Notes under the pieces: model-generated
Database searches by the model: none
What the model was told of the DNA's origin: nothing
Seen by the model: the letters and a program-made list of their open reading frames with translations, nothing else
Shown: positions 1-12,232 of the stretch, piece by piece
Numbering within the stretch: position 1 is the first letter of the stretch
Layout: every line of letters starts with the position of its first letter
NCBI RefSeq assembly: GCF_030272615.1
Contig: NC_081413.1
Location: 165,241,080 to 165,305,079 of the forward strand
Direction of reading: 5' to 3'
DNA from: Cryptomeria japonica
Taxonomy: Eukaryota > Streptophyta > Pinopsida > Cupressales > Cupressaceae
DNA length: 64,000 nucleotides
Translations under genes and position numbers: made by a program

Positions 1-311
1 ATCATAAGATAGGGTTATTACACAACATGCTATCATCAAATCACCATAAGCAAACATGAATCACACGTATAACATGAGTACATATCAATCATCAAATAGT
101 AATCCATCATCATAATAGTCTAGGAATGCCATCATCCACAAGTAATCATGATGCCAACACAATATAATATGTATAGTATCCGTAAGGAAGCATCTAAATC
201 ATAAATAAACCCATAAACATCCAATCGAAGCATCACAAAATAGTCTTAGCTATGCCAATATAGTCTATCAATGCACAAAAAATGAAAGATGAATCAGGGA
301 GGGGCACTACA
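1..311 (-). repeat. Partial LTR of a Ty3/gypsy-type element, minus orientation
   Basis: The block ends at 301-311 with GGGGCACTACA. Read on the minus strand this is TGTAGTGCCCC, a typical LTR start with TG. The same terminal sequence, with one base changed, closes the 4-kb insertion that ends at 16560. The left part of this LTR lies outside the window. The minus-strand gag-protease relic at 850-2335 lies upstream in the same orientation, so this is probably its 3' LTR. No coding potential is seen. Confidence 0.5.
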
Positions 312-849
312 ACGCGAATCCTCACATGACATGGTGAGACCCATAACAACTTATTAATACATCCTCTAATGCATATCTAGACCAAAAGAATATGATCCAA
401 ATAAGATAACTTAACCAAACACACCAAATCATAAAACAATTTAATATCCCAAACATGAGTCAATAAAACTCTCTTGCGGAACAAAGAAACCACCAGAAAA
501 GAACGCTAAGAATATTACACGAGCCATAAAATTACATCCACTAAAATATAACACAATTTGTAACATATCCAGAGGCCATTGAAGACTTTCTAGACTAGTC
601 TGACAGACACACTTAGTGCCAGAAAATAGAAATAACAATCCAAATCAAAATGCCACAACCAACACCAAAAAATACCAAACTCAATTTGCAACACAAACCA
701 CATGTGAAACAACAAGGAACATATTTGAATCAAAATCAATCTGGATAACCAAGTTTGACATCAATGACAACCATAATTGAGCTCATACTTCCAACGTGTT
801 CATCTAAAATTAGATCAGGTTTGCCTTCTATAGGAGTGTCAGGTCTCAA
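312..849 (-). other. Non-coding remnant between protease relic and LTR
   Basis: This stretch lies between the end of the protease-like reading frame and the LTR start. In the minus frame it still reads a short protease-like tail and then becomes stop-rich. No reverse transcriptase, RNase H or integrase motif is visible, so the polymerase region appears deleted here. The 65-aa open frame at 441-638 shows no domain. Confidence 0.35.
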
Positions 850-2335
850 ATAATAGGTCATTCCTCTTGTTCATGGAAATCAAAGTTTTCATTTACAAAA
901 CTAGGGACAAATGGTTCTATGTGATACTTGGAGATCAAATCTAATTTTATGGTCACCTTAGTGCCATATCTCATTCTACAGAACATGTGTGACCTATCAG
1001 ATGATAGGTATCCACCCAAATTTTCAAAGAAGTCCCTAGAGAGGCATATGGAAGAATATAACTTGGCAGATTTATGAAATAGATTTCTTATGGAATGGAG
1101 AAATTTGGTCAAGGATGCAAGGTAAGACTCATACTTTTTAATAACCCCAATTGTGTTTATAGATGTCTAATCCAATTGGACTACTCCTTTTTCAAGAGGC
1201 TCTATGACAAACCCAACTTATCTACTATTTATTTTGGCATCATGGAATTACTTGCTCTTGAATAAATCATGAAATTATGAACAAGGTGAGGGCCAATAAT
1301 CAAGGTCACATAGAATGGAGTTCGTTTGACTTCTTGGGTTTGTTGTTCACTCTTTGATTGGGGTTGTTTGTAAACATAACCTTAAGTTGTTCTTTAGGAG
1401 GCTCATCGGACAAAGAGATATTAGATAAGGCATTTTGTAACAAATCTTTTTGCTTGAGAAGAGATAAAGAATCCCACATTGATATACTGACATTATCCTT
1501 TTTCATGTGTTCTAAGATATAGAATGGAATTGTACTAATCTTCTACTCTCCATTAGGAACAACAACACCTACTTGTGTTTGCATTGGCTATGGTTGGGCT
1601 TTTGGTTTCTCTTTTCTTGTCACTACATGATTCATTGGAAAAATCTATATATTCTTTGAAGGTGATGACCCAAATTGACCTTGATGACTTGTAGAAGCTT
1701 AATTTTGGCCCTTGTCATCTTGTTGTCCTGTGTCAATAGCCCTCTTTTTTGACGTTGTGTTAGCTACTATAGGGACATAAGACTGGCTTTTCCCCCATGG
1801 ATAAATTACTCTACAAAACTCCTCACCTTGCTAATTCATCAAGGAAACATCAAGATTACCTTTCTCTATTTAAGGACCTTATTGTTCATTAGTTTATTAT
1901 GTTGCATCCTAAGAAACCATAGATTTATTATAAATCATAAGGGCCTAACTTAGCATTCCATTAGACTAGGTGGTTTAATTTGGAGGTTGGTTGCATGGGA
2001 AACACCATTCATAGTCTTGTATCATATTGTTTTGCATAGGTACAAGCTCTATTGAAGAGCTAGCAACATTAGGATTATAAGGTTGATAAGGTCTTGCAAT
2101 ATAATTAATTCTTTGACCTTGGGGATTAGCTTGATAAGGAGGCCTATTATGCTGATATGGGGCTTGATATGGTCTAGGATTTTGGCCTTGTTTCCTAATA
2201 GGCCTTTTATCTCTTGAAGCTCTTGGGATTGGATTGGAACAATTTTATCTTGGGTTGAAACTTGGTAACTTAATGCTGGAACATGAGGTATAGTATCTAA
2301 AGCAGGTATTTGCAATGGTATGTGTGGCTGCACTT
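850..2335 (-). pseudogene. Ty3/gypsy gag C-terminus and protease relic
   Basis: Read on the minus strand, 2333-2049 is proline- and glutamine-rich, as in the gag linker of plant gypsy elements. A CFPCNQP knuckle-like motif follows near 1990, but its frame is broken. The segment 1506-1306 (MWDSLSLLKQKDLLQNAL) matches the conserved block before the gypsy protease. Next comes a protease-like run in which a degraded SGASSSVMPK-type active site can be made out near 1240, followed by the open frame 1112-858 with the CLSRDF...GGYLSSD...RYGTKV blocks of that domain. Several stops and frameshifts make it non-functional. The family is recognised from these blocks; the lineage within gypsy is not certain. 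It is different from elements C and D. No pol follows, so this copy was either non-autonomous or later deleted. Confidence 0.6.
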
Positions 2336-3109
2336 TAGAAAAATTGGCAGTAAAGTTCTAGGTGCTATTATACCAGCTAGAATAAAGCTATTTTTTGCTC
2401 CTAGATCTTCATAATTTTGGTGCATCGCCTACTAGATTCATATATTTTCATTTCAAAGTTATCTTTATTTCCCTTTTCCTATCAAATTAGTTGTTTTAGA
2501 AGGTCCATCAAGGGAACCAACCCTCTCTAGAGGTTCATCCTCCTCATAGGTTACTCACAACCTGAGGATGATCCCTTGTTTCACAGGATAGTCGATTCTC
2601 ACACTTGTCTTGGGTGCAATCCTTCTTGACAAAAATTGTATCAAATAAATCTCCTTGATTTTGAGTGGATGGAAGAAATCTTTCTAAGGCATCCCTCTGT
2701 GCAATGAAAGTTGAGCTTATAGGTTGTCTTCCTACACTCTATTGGTGAATAGTTTAAATTTATCTTGAAATATATACTGATACTAATGCTTAAATATTAA
2801 AAACTTATAATTAATGAAACAAAACATGTAAAGAAATATAAACATAGAAGTCCTAAACCTTCCTCGATAATGATGTCAAAAATGATTTACTCATCTTAAG
2901 TATAATAGATTGTGTTAGCATATTCATCATTGTTCACCTATATATCTAGTTTTTTTGAGGTTGTTTTAGTTTGTTACTAATTATTAGTATCATTTGGTTC
3001 TATTTGTTATTTTGTTGAAACTATGAATGCAAGGTTATTCATTTCTTTTATTAATAAATAAAACCCATAATGCAGATGAATGTATTCGATTTTGGAGAAA
3101 ATTTTGATA
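2336..3109. other. Unassigned degenerate sequence
   Basis: The minus strand up to about 2740 can be read as a heavily broken continuation of the gag relic, but no motif is firm. Beyond that the sequence is AT-rich with no recognisable gene. It could include the end of an old copia LTR just before the primer-site-like sequence at 3110. Confidence 0.25.
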
Positions 3110-3121
3110 TGGTATTAGAGC
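3110..3121 (+). promoter_or_regulatory. Candidate copia primer-binding site (decayed)
   Basis: TGGTATTAGAGC differs by one base from TGGTATCAGAGC, the initiator-Met-tRNA primer site used by many plant copia elements and seen intact at 45201. It may belong to copia F, whose gag begins 1.4 kb downstream. Copia A has a similarly long leader. The LTR that should precede it is not delimited, so the call is weak. Confidence 0.3.
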
Positions 3122-4532
3122 AGGAGGACCTTGTGGGATGTCGGATTTATTTTTCTTTTTATATTTTATATTAATAACATTAAGGCGATAGTCATGAAGA
3201 TATGCTCAAGAAGTGTTTTGCTACAAGATCAAACTACATTATTGGCTATGTAGATATGGATTGTTAGCCTCACATATTATAGAGACTACATTCAATTTGA
3301 TTTCTTTGCAAAATTTAATTGGTTTTATGGCATATCTATGCACAAGTCCATGAAAGAGGTCACTAGTAAATACAACATACAACTAATTTTGTTTGAGAAA
3401 CACCATGAGGGACAACAACAAAGGTTCCTAATTTTACATTGAGGTTTCATTTTCACATGTATTGGCCTCCATTTCTCCTTGTACGATGTGCATTTTGAAT
3501 TTGGTGAATGGAAAATTTTGCAAGCAAACATTCTTGATTTGGCAAATTCAAAGCTTAATGTCCACCACAAGCTTCATATCTTAGCTTGAATGGAACAAGC
3601 CTATGAATGTCTTCTTCCTTTATTGCTAGGATTTTAATGATTTCTTTGTGGAGAAAAATCAAATACACTTGAAGCACGATTTGTTTTGCATTGGAGATAC
3701 ACTTGGAGTTTTGGGATGATCCTTCATACACTTTATACATCATTTGTTCTATACTAGATATCCTTATTAGGCACTGACAAGTATATTTTATGTGATTTTT
3801 CTATTGTTTGGATTCGTGGTGACTTGGAGTCTATGATTTTCTCCTTGTAGCATCCATCTTTCACATATTTGCATGTGATTTACATTGATTTGGCTAGCAA
3901 TGTTTAGATATTTGTGATATAACTGTTAGGTTGTGTATTCTTTAGATCAATGTCTTTATGTACAATTATCAAAAACTATTTACTTCCTCTTATGATTGGT
4001 ATTAGTTTTTTTATTGGCTTGCATTAAGTATGTCTATTTGATCAGCCCTTATTTTTTCGCTATGTGGTCATATTGGCTTCTTCATTGATGGTCATATTGG
4101 TGAATTTTTGGTTAACATGGCTACCATTGTTCTATTATTTTTTGGCTCATAATCCATGAGTGGATCTTCATTGGACCCCTATTTTTTGGTGCAATAAATT
4201 GGCATTCTGAGGCATATTTTCATGAGGAGCCAGTCACTTCACCATGTCATTACTTTCTTAATGCAAATCAAATAAGAGGTAGTTATGGATAATAACTTTT
4301 TATATTAGCATTTTTCTTTTGAGATTTCTCAATTTGTTTCTCAAATAAAAATATGTCATGTGTGATGGAATTTATTATTTAAAGGTTCCTATGATTCTAC
4401 ACTAAGCTAAAAAAAAAGCAATTGTAAGCCTCTGTTTTGGAACAAAATGAGTTAAAAGTGGTGTTATTTTTCTTTCCAAGGCATTTGAGTTAGAGACATC
4501 AAACAAAACAACAACTATATCTATCTAATAAA
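3122..4532. other. No recognisable gene; possible long leader of copia F
   Basis: The stretch is AT-rich and full of stops in all frames. The open frames 3325-3570 and 3555-3743 on the minus strand have no domain or repeat support. It may be the untranslated leader of copia F. Confidence 0.25.
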
Positions 4533-5291
4533 ATGAAAGGAAGTTCTCCAAAATTCTTTCTAGACTCTCAATTACTGTGCAGAAATAACTATTCCACGTG
4601 GAAGACCAAAATCAAAACTCAACTCAAGTTTGAAGAATTTTGGGATGTGATTAGTGGTACCACAACACGACGCAAGACAAATATCGATGGGCAAAAGAAC
4701 TTTGATCAAGCTGATAGAAAGGAAAAATTGATCATTTTATTTAGTGCATCTAATGAAGTTCAACATTTCATCTGAGATTCGTCCATAGCCAAAGATGCAT
4801 GGGACAAGCTCAATATCACACATGAGGTGAAGAGTAAAAACTAGATCTTGAATTTACAGAGTCAACTATAGACCTAAAAATGAATAGTGGATAATAATTG
4901 AAATCCTTTCTTAAAAGGATTTCTAAGTTGAGGGCTTCCCTACAAGCATTAGTAAAAATAATTGATGATGCATTTTTTGTGCCTATTATTCTATGAGCAC
5001 TACCTTTCATATATAAAGTGTTTGTGACAACTTTGAATGTCACTGAGACAACATCAACTTTTGAGAAGCTAGTGAATCTACTCTAGAACAAAGAGTGTAT
5101 AAGCTAGGAACATGATCAGGATGATCATGCAATGACTACATGACAGAAAGGGAAAGAAGTCTATGATGCAATTTGGTGGTCTTCCCAAATTTGGTAATTC
5201 ATCCAAACTTCAAAAGAGGTGTCTGGTATGTGAAAGAGTTGGACATGTGTAAAAAAATTTGGTACAAATCCTTGGCCAAAGGATCATCCAA
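4533..5291 (+). pseudogene. Copia F gag (5' part of split element)
   Basis: The ATG at 4533 opens a copia gag: a NYSTWKTKIKTQLKFEEFW block near residues 20-39 is the usual N-terminal gag signature. The frame then stops at 4773. Beyond it, gag-like fragments continue in shifted frames: LRASLQAL near 4925, a TTLNVTETTSTFEKLVNLL-like run near 5030-5080, and a degraded zinc knuckle (CLVCERVGHV) near 5220. The reading is cut at 5291 by element G and resumes after 17309. In the element this protein would package RNA in virus-like particles. This copy is dead from multiple stops and frameshifts. It is the oldest layer in this part of the window, because everything else in 5297-17304 is inserted into it. 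Confidence 0.75.
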
Positions 5292-5296
5292 CAAAT

Positions 5297-6431
5297 TGTT
5301 GGCATCATGGTGGGAATGATGAAGTTTGAGGTATGTAAGAAGTTGTCATTGATGACAATACCGGTTCTAATATCATCATAACCGATCGGAAAAGGATTAT
5401 AGTGGATTGGTAAGGAACATGGTACTAAAAGCTTCCACTGGTGAATAGAGATCGATTTACAGGAAGCAACCGGTAGTTGAGTTGAGTCAAGTAGGTTCAT
5501 CGGTATAAAGAAAACAACCAGTAGCAGATCACAACGGTGAAATGTAGATCTGATCAATTTAGAAAGAGCCAGTTGAAGTCAGAGTGCTTGCTAGAGAACC
5601 GACGAGATTTGTTGCATGAATGGTTAGTCTCATCAATATAATCGATGAGATTTGAGGAACAAACAGATTGGTACATAGAATGATTTTTTGAGTTTGAGTT
5701 TTGGAGGGAAAGTTTGCACCAAGATTGAAGATAGCTATATACATGTTTTTCATCTTGAATTTGAAGTGTTGATGGAGTTGTTAGTGGATTGAGGTTGAAA
5801 ATCAGAGTAAGGTGAAGAATAAGCAAAGTATAGAAGGGTTCCTCATGAATTGGTGAAGTCATCACCAAGCAGAGATTGAAGCAGATATAGAATGGATCTA
5901 TTTGAAAAAGGGTGTCATCATCAGATAAATGATTTTTTGCTCTCTAATAATTGTAGCAGATTTAATCCCTTAATAGGGTGAACCTTAACCGCTTCTGTTT
6001 GTAAAATCCCCTAACAGGGTCACTCCATAGAGGAAGTGTAGAATCCTTTTGCAAGGTGAATCCTAACAGATTACAAGGTATTCTAAATAGGATACCAGCC
6101 ATCTTTAATAGGGTGATGTTCTTAGAAGGAAGAAGATTGTAAGCTCTTAACAGGGCATTCTTTTTCACTGTAGTAAAAGAGATTGTGGGTTATCCCCACC
6201 ATGGTTTTCTCCCTCTAACCAAGGGTTTCCACGTATAATTGTTGGTGTTATGTGATGTTTATTTGATGCATGTAAATATCTTTCCTTCAATGTTCTTGTA
6301 TTCATGATTAATGCAATGTTTAAAGTTAATTTAAAAATGGTAGTTGCAGACTAGTTAGTTTGAAGGTTTAATTATATATAAACTGTTTTTACTGATTCAC
6401 CCCCCTCTCAGTCACTAGTTAATATCTAACA
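5297..6431 (+). repeat. Element G 5' LTR
   Basis: The 1,135-bp LTR begins TGTTGGCATCATGG and ends with a C-rich box (GATTCACCCCCCTCTCAG at about 6395-6412) followed by AATATCTAACA. It holds 88 bp (after the TGATT at 6305-6309) that are missing from the 3' copy. Confidence 0.9.
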
Positions 6432-6450
6432 ATTGGTATCAGAGTCTTGG
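6432..6450 (+). promoter_or_regulatory. Element G primer-binding site
   Basis: ATTGGTATCAGAGTCTTGG directly follows the LTR and is followed by TCCTCT and, after a gap, CTTGAGGAA. The same order is present in copia I (23149) and copia B (29703), which suggests a shared tRNA primer and packaging leader. Confidence 0.8.
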
Positions 6451-6489
6451 TCCTCTGAATAAAAAGTGTAACATCTTGAGGAAAATATC

Positions 6490-7880
6490 ATGGAGGAATA
6501 CCACTATCAGAAGTAGCTTGATGAAGCTAATGAGATGATTGCTCAGTTGAAGGAGAGATTGAAAAAATCACTTGCTAAAAAGAAGGAACTCACTCTACAA
6601 CTTAATGAGAGTCAGGATATCATACATAAAATCTATGATCAGAGTGGATTTGAAGAAGCAAAAGAGGCAGTCTCAGAGCTGATGGAAAAGAACAAGAAGC
6701 TGACTGAAGAAATCACAAATCTAAAAAGAGAGCATGAAAGTCAATCCCTGAGAATGATTGAAATACTAGAATCCAAGAGGATAGCAGAAGAAAGAAAGAG
6801 AAATACAGATGAATCACTATCAAAAGCTGAAAGAGACAAAAGTCTTACTAAAGAATCCCTAAGAGAGAATGATGCAATCATCATTGAAAAAGCCCAAGAA
6901 ATTTGAATTCTTACTCAAGAGAATACAGTTATGTATGAGCATCTGCATGGCAAAATAGAGAAAAATGAGAGGATGATGAAGGAGATTGAACAACTCAAAA
7001 ATGAGTTAAAAGTTGTAGATGGGAGAAATGAAAAGCTAAGAAAATTTAATGAAAGCTCTGAGAAGATAGATGAACAATTAAAAGCTCAGAGGAGAACAAA
7101 CGGAGACATCCGGTCTTGGTTACTCCGGTACAAGTCCAATGGAAATTGAAGAATCATCTAATCCCAAGAGGATGAAGGATGATAAAAGGAACAAATCAGG
7201 AATGAAAGGTATGAATTTTTCTAAATCCTCTTGCAATTATTGTGGTAAACTGGATCACAAGTCTGATGTCTATAGAAATCTATCGGTCAATCACAAGAAG
7301 CCATTCACCTTTGATGGTTATTGCTATAACTATCACAAGTATGGACACACTGCTTATGAGTGTAGAACTCGATCAAGTAGAATGTCTAGTAGAAGAATCT
7401 TTAATGGATATTGCTTTACATGCAATAAATATGGACACATAGCTGAAGAATGCATGTTCAATAAAAATGCATCAAGATCTCCATCCAAACTGGTTAGCCC
7501 TAATAGAAAGAGTAATCATCTCAATGCTACATGTTCTACTTGGGGAAACTTTGGTCATGTTGCAGCGAATTGCAGGAAGAGAATGGGTCAGAGAAACAAT
7601 GCAGGACCATGGAAGACAACTTGTATGGCATATTTCAACTTCCATAGCTCGGTCATTTGGCCAGAGAGTGTAGGAACCGATCCTAAAACCAATCTGAAGA
7701 CAAGAACCAATTTAGCAAGAAGAAAGGGCCAAATGATTTGAAAGGAAAGAAGACAATTGAAGAGGTGAAGAATAAAATCAAAGGAATGTGGAATAAGAAG
7801 GAAGAAAGCAAAGAAGAAGAGACGTAGTCTAAAACTAAGTCATCATCCATCGGTGATGAAATTTCTTCTTCAAACTAAGC
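6490..7880 (+). pseudogene. Element G ORF1: coiled-coil protein with five zinc knuckles (gag-like)
   Basis: The ATG at 6490 is placed as in copia gag, at the end of the conserved leader. Codon 9 is TAG (probably from CAG). The next roughly 200 codons (6535-7130) are rich in K, E and L with heptad spacing, which predicts a long coiled coil. A stop follows EKAQEI at 6904, and a frameshift lies near 7130. From 7139 come five evenly spaced CX2CX4HX4C knuckles starting at residues 32, 62, 86, 125 and about 155 of that frame. Only the third (CFTCNKYGHIAEEC) is intact; the others have lost a Cys, mostly to Tyr or Trp. A lysine-rich tail ends near 7880. It looks like a gag that binds RNA and multimerises through the coiled coil. 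The usual copia gag N-terminal block is absent. Function beyond that is unknown. Confidence 0.7.
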
Positions 7881-8392
7881 GAATCGATGCTCAGGGGGAG
7901 CACTTATTGAAAAATCATGGTTGATTCCCCATAACCAAAGTGAGGTAACTCTTATTTGCATTACTTAGATGCATAAAAGTTGGCATATTATTTGTAACTC
8001 CTCATCAGTTTTATTGTTACCAGAAAGGAAGTGACACCGGTAACCATAGGTTATTAGCGTTTGAGATTGTACAACTTAACCATTGTATAAGTGCACCGAA
8101 CAACTTAACAAATAAATAAGGAAATAAAAACTCATTTTGTCTATCTTGCTTTCATTTGTGCATTCATGAGCTCCTAGTGCAATCAAAGGTTTTATAAATC
8201 TGTCAAGTGCATTTTGTGCGAAGATAAATTGGAGATCAAGCTGTGAAGTTTCAGTGATCGGAAGCCCTACCAGAAACGGTAGAAGAAGCCAATCTGTAAA
8301 TTCTGTTCAAATTCATCCTGGCAGCTTCCATGTAGACTCTTGTATTAGTTGAGGTAGTTAAGGAGCGACAACCCAAATTCAAGGTTCATCCT
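7881..8392 (+). other. Spacer between ORF1 and ORF2 with polypurine tract
   Basis: GCTCAGGGGGAGC at about 7890-7902 matches the purine tracts that follow the stop codon of copia I and copia H. The rest is AT-rich and carries no gene. The tract suggests that ORF1 once ended an element's coding region and that ORF2 was added downstream. Confidence 0.5.
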
Positions 8393-11300
8393 ATGAAGGC
8401 CGAAGAGATCGGTATTTCCAGTTCCCTATCATATGTTCCCTTTGGTGTGTTACTGGTTGAAGATGTTCGTTCCTTCATCCACTGCAAGCTTGAATATCTT
8501 GGAGACAAATTCATTCAAGATAAATTCAAAGGGTTCTGCGATAATGGTCTATTGAAGGAAAAACATATGCATCTAAAGACAAAGGGTTTGTCGTATGTTG
8601 TTGATATTCCAAACCAATTCCATGTCAATTGGATCAGGTATGTGCTAAGAAGAGTGCATGACTAGTTTCTATGTTTGGAAGTTGAAGCACCAACCAAAAT
8701 CACAAAGGATGTGATCCAAAGAGTAACAGGGTTCAATGAAATGGGCAAAGCACTAATCCTAAGGAAAATATCATCCGGAGAGGTCACTCGGTTGACTCAA
8801 TCCCAATATGACAAGAGAGCAATGATAGTCATTCACATTGAGGATGCAAAAGTAAGGTTTGCATCTGCAGTGATAGCTTATAGAGTGTACCAATCAAGCC
8901 GCATGAACAATGTGTTGAGTAGTGCTATTCATGTAGCTTACCAAATCATCAAAGAGTATGCAACATATGACATTTGTGAGATGATAAGGAGTCAAATCCT
9001 GGTGAACATGGACCGAATTAAGAAGGACAAAAAAACTATCATTCAAGTATGGTTCAATATTGTTATGTATCTTCTTCTATGTGCAAAATTGTAAGGGCAA
9101 TGTAGTGTGGTCTATAGATAAACCTATCACAATTTAGATAGGTGAAATGATTAGAGACTTAGGTGACAAGTTTGGAGAGACAATGTGGGGTTATTTTAAA
9201 GAATTCCAAACTAGAATGCATCAAAGAGAAAGAATCTCGACTGGTATAGTTCAAAAGTAGAAGGACACTATTTGTTTTCTTGTTGATACTGATTGTTGCG
9301 TTATTCAAGCAGTTGAGCCTATAAATTTCTAGGTACCCGCTATGGGTTATGAGATCGGGGCAAACATTTCCAAAATATATGCAAACAAGTTATTGTCTAA
9401 ACCGGTAGACAAAAAAGCTAAGAGATTTGGAACTTATGAGGAGGCAAGCTCCAAAATTAAGAAGGAACTCAAAGAGCCTATCATTCAAAAGAAAGTTAGG
9501 AAAATTATTGACACCTAAGACAAGAAATATGGAGGTGAAGCATCCGGTACCACTGATTTCACTGGTACAAGTGAGAAAATAGGGGCAAAATCAAGAAAGA
9601 ATGAAGAGAAAATAGAAGAAAAGAATAAAATGTCCAAGACAAGATCCAAGGATGTTGCATCCAACAAATTGGCAACATATATGAAATAAAAGGACTCAGA
9701 TACTCCTACATCTTTCCAAGGTAGAGGTGAACCGGTAGGAGTCACATATGCAAGAAAGAAAAAGAATGAAATGACAATTGATACAAAGGATAAGAAGAAG
9801 CCCAAGAAAGATGAAAAGGAGGATGATAACTCTGACACCCAATCTGATGTGGTAATTAAAGAAGTCAGAAGAAGTGGTAGGAATATAGCTCCAACTGTTG
9901 ATGAATTGATCCATGGGATCAAAGAGTATGGAGGTTTAGCTGGTGTTGGGAGAAAGTATCCCCTCTGCAATGAGGAAGACAAAAGAAAAATTGAAGATGC
10001 ACTCATTTTGAACTTACATAATTTCTGTAGAATTCCCAGTGAACTACATGGAATAATTCCATCAGATTTACAAAATCTCATTGAAGGGAGATGGAAAACT
10101 TCCTTGATAATTGAGAAGGAACATAGAATAAAGGTACTCATGGAAGTGCAACATGAATTGGATTATAATCAAGCAACTTTAGTGGCCAAAGCATGTGTAC
10201 AACATTTCAAAATAAGGAATAGAAGAGGGAGAGTGGCCATAGGAGACATTCAAGGTGTGCATAATGGGGGTGTTGACATGTGGAAAACAATTTTGAGCTA
10301 GCAAAAGGAAGCTGAGGAGGAAATAGAAAAAGAAGTGAAACAAGGACAAGATATAGCTGCTCAAAAAAAGAGAAAAGGAAAAGACAAGGACACCACTGAT
10401 GGGTTTGATTAATTTATAGTTGAAGATATCATAGGTGATGTTGTGTCAGATATTCCTAATCTGACAAAGGATGCATAGCTACCAATTGAACAAAATTCAA
10501 CTGTTGAAACTATTGATATTGACGATACATCGACAAAGGGAACTGATCAAACTAAGCATCTCAAAGATGATGAAGTTACAATTGAGGACATGCCTTATGA
10601 GGAAAAACCTCAAAGGTATCCAGGGACAATAAATATTCCCATAGCACACCCTACTGGAAATGAACCTCATTTGCCAGAAAAAAGGTGTAGAGGGAGAAAA
10701 CCCCAAGATGATAGATCCATCAATACCATCTATTGATGAAATAGAGGAGAAGGAACAAGAAAAGAAGGAAGCTCTAAAGAAGAACGAAGAGATGAAGGAA
10801 ACAAAGGAAAAGAAAATAGAAAGGAAGGAAATAGGAACAGCTGATATTGGTCTAGGGGAGACCAAGGAACTAGAACAAGAGAATAAGATAGAAGATTCTT
10901 CATCCGGTCAACCTGAAGGTGGTCAGAAAGTTAGTTTTAGAAAAGGAAACTGAGAAAAAGAAAGCTAAAATCCTCACCTCAGCCAACTTTGAGGTAGAAG
11001 CTGAAGAAGAAGAAGAAGAAGAAATAGAGGAGGAAGAAGGGAAAGAATCGGTAATTGATATCAAGAAGACCCCCAAACAGTTAATAAAAGTTTCAGAAAA
11101 ATTGAGAATTCAAGCTAAAAAGGCCAAACTTAAAGCAAATAAAAAGAAGGCAATAATTCTTCATACTACAAAGACAATCTTATCTGATCTCATTCCTAAT
11201 ATTGTTGTTGATGAGAATGCACCTATCATAAATCAATTGGGCACTCTTGTCAAAGCAATTGGTTCAAGCAACTAATTTGGAGAAGGTTGCAACAAGAAAG

Positions 11301-11748
11301 TATGAAACTAGAAGAGGTGAGCAATTAAAGGAACAAATATTAGTTGAAAAAGTTGCTCTCTCTACCAGCATTGAAGAGGCGAAATCAATCTTAAAGGAAG
11401 CTGGCCAATTATTGGTCAGATTCTCAAACTTCATTGATTTCATCAAAGATCTTGAAGACAAAAGAGTAAAGACTCAAAAGGAAATTCAAGATCTGCTAGG
11501 TTCTTTTGATCCTCTTACAAGCTCAGTAGCAACTTTCAGTGGAAAAGTCAAATAGTTGACTCATGAAATCAACAAGCCGGAAGAGGAACAGGACAAATGA
11601 GCTCTAAATCTGCTAGATATACAATGCTATCTTGCCCCTTTCATTGATTTATTGCAAGGCAATGCCAAACAAGCAGAAGGCCTCATCAGTTCACTTGACT
11701 GCAAGATAGTGGATGACATGGAGGATTTTGTCACACACCCGCATGGAT
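8393..11748 (+). pseudogene. Element G ORF2: long unrecognised ORF with acidic coiled-coil tail
   Basis: I do not recognise this gene. Reading starts at the ATG at 8393 (the frame is open from about 8336) and can be followed for roughly 1,100 codons through at least four frameshifts (near 9091, 10660, 10930 and 11250) and about a dozen stops. The N-terminal third is globular, with segments such as HLKTKGLSYVVDIPNQFHVN and FASAVIAYRVYQSSRMNN. The middle is lysine-rich, with the RRSGRNIAPTVDELIHGIKEYG block near 9870-9930. The last third is very acidic (a Glu run near 11000-11040) and predicted coiled coil, ending near 11748. There are no polymerase, protease or integrase motifs. Its place before the 3' polypurine tract and LTR is the same as that of the ORF in element E, so it is an element-borne accessory gene rather than a host gene. 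Confidence 0.55.
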
Positions 11749-12232
11749 AAATTCTTACTATGAAATAGGTGAAGCCTACATGGGAATCTTTTTTGAAGGC
11801 TGCTAAGGTCAATTTGAAAGAATTTTTTGACTTACTCTCATGAATTATTTTGTATACTTTGATTCCTTTATTCTATGTCATTGTTACAAAAAGAGGGAGA
11901 ATGAATGTATAGTGGATTGGACATGTGAGGAGGAAAGACTATAGAAACAATTTATATCAGTAAACTAGTACTGGTAGAGAGGTAGAGTAGTAATGGTAGA
12001 GTGGCAGAGAAGTACTGGCAGTATCGACAGTACCGATAGAGAGGCAGAGTAGTACTGGTAGAGAGGCAGAGTAGTACCAATAGAGTGGCAGAGTAGTACT
12101 GGAAGAAAAGCCAGTACCAATAGAGAAGGCTAAGAACAAGGGGAGAATTAGTAGGAATAGAAGATATTAAAACTAGGGGGAGATCCAATTCAATCCAGCT
12201 AGATGTTTTGCCACCAATGCCAAAGGGGAGAT
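11749..12232 (+). other. Element G 3' UTR with purine tracts
   Basis: The stretch has no gene. It contains AAAAAGAGGGAG (about 11888), a 22-bp minisatellite (11966-12130), CTAGGGGGAG (about 12174) and the priming polypurine tract GCCAAAGGGGAGAT just before the LTR at 12233. Confidence 0.7.
11966..12130 (+). repeat. 22-bp minisatellite in element G 3' UTR
   Basis: About seven imperfect copies of TAGTACTGGTAGAGAGGCAG plus AG are arranged head to tail. Units vary by transitions and small indels. Confidence 0.8.

Noticed and set aside
441-638. 65-codon minus-strand open frame
   Set aside because: It has no domain or family resemblance and lies in the non-coding stretch between the protease relic and the LTR.
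3325-3743. Two overlapping minus-strand open frames
   Set aside because: Composition is AT-driven and no motif is present. They lie opposite the likely leader of copia F.
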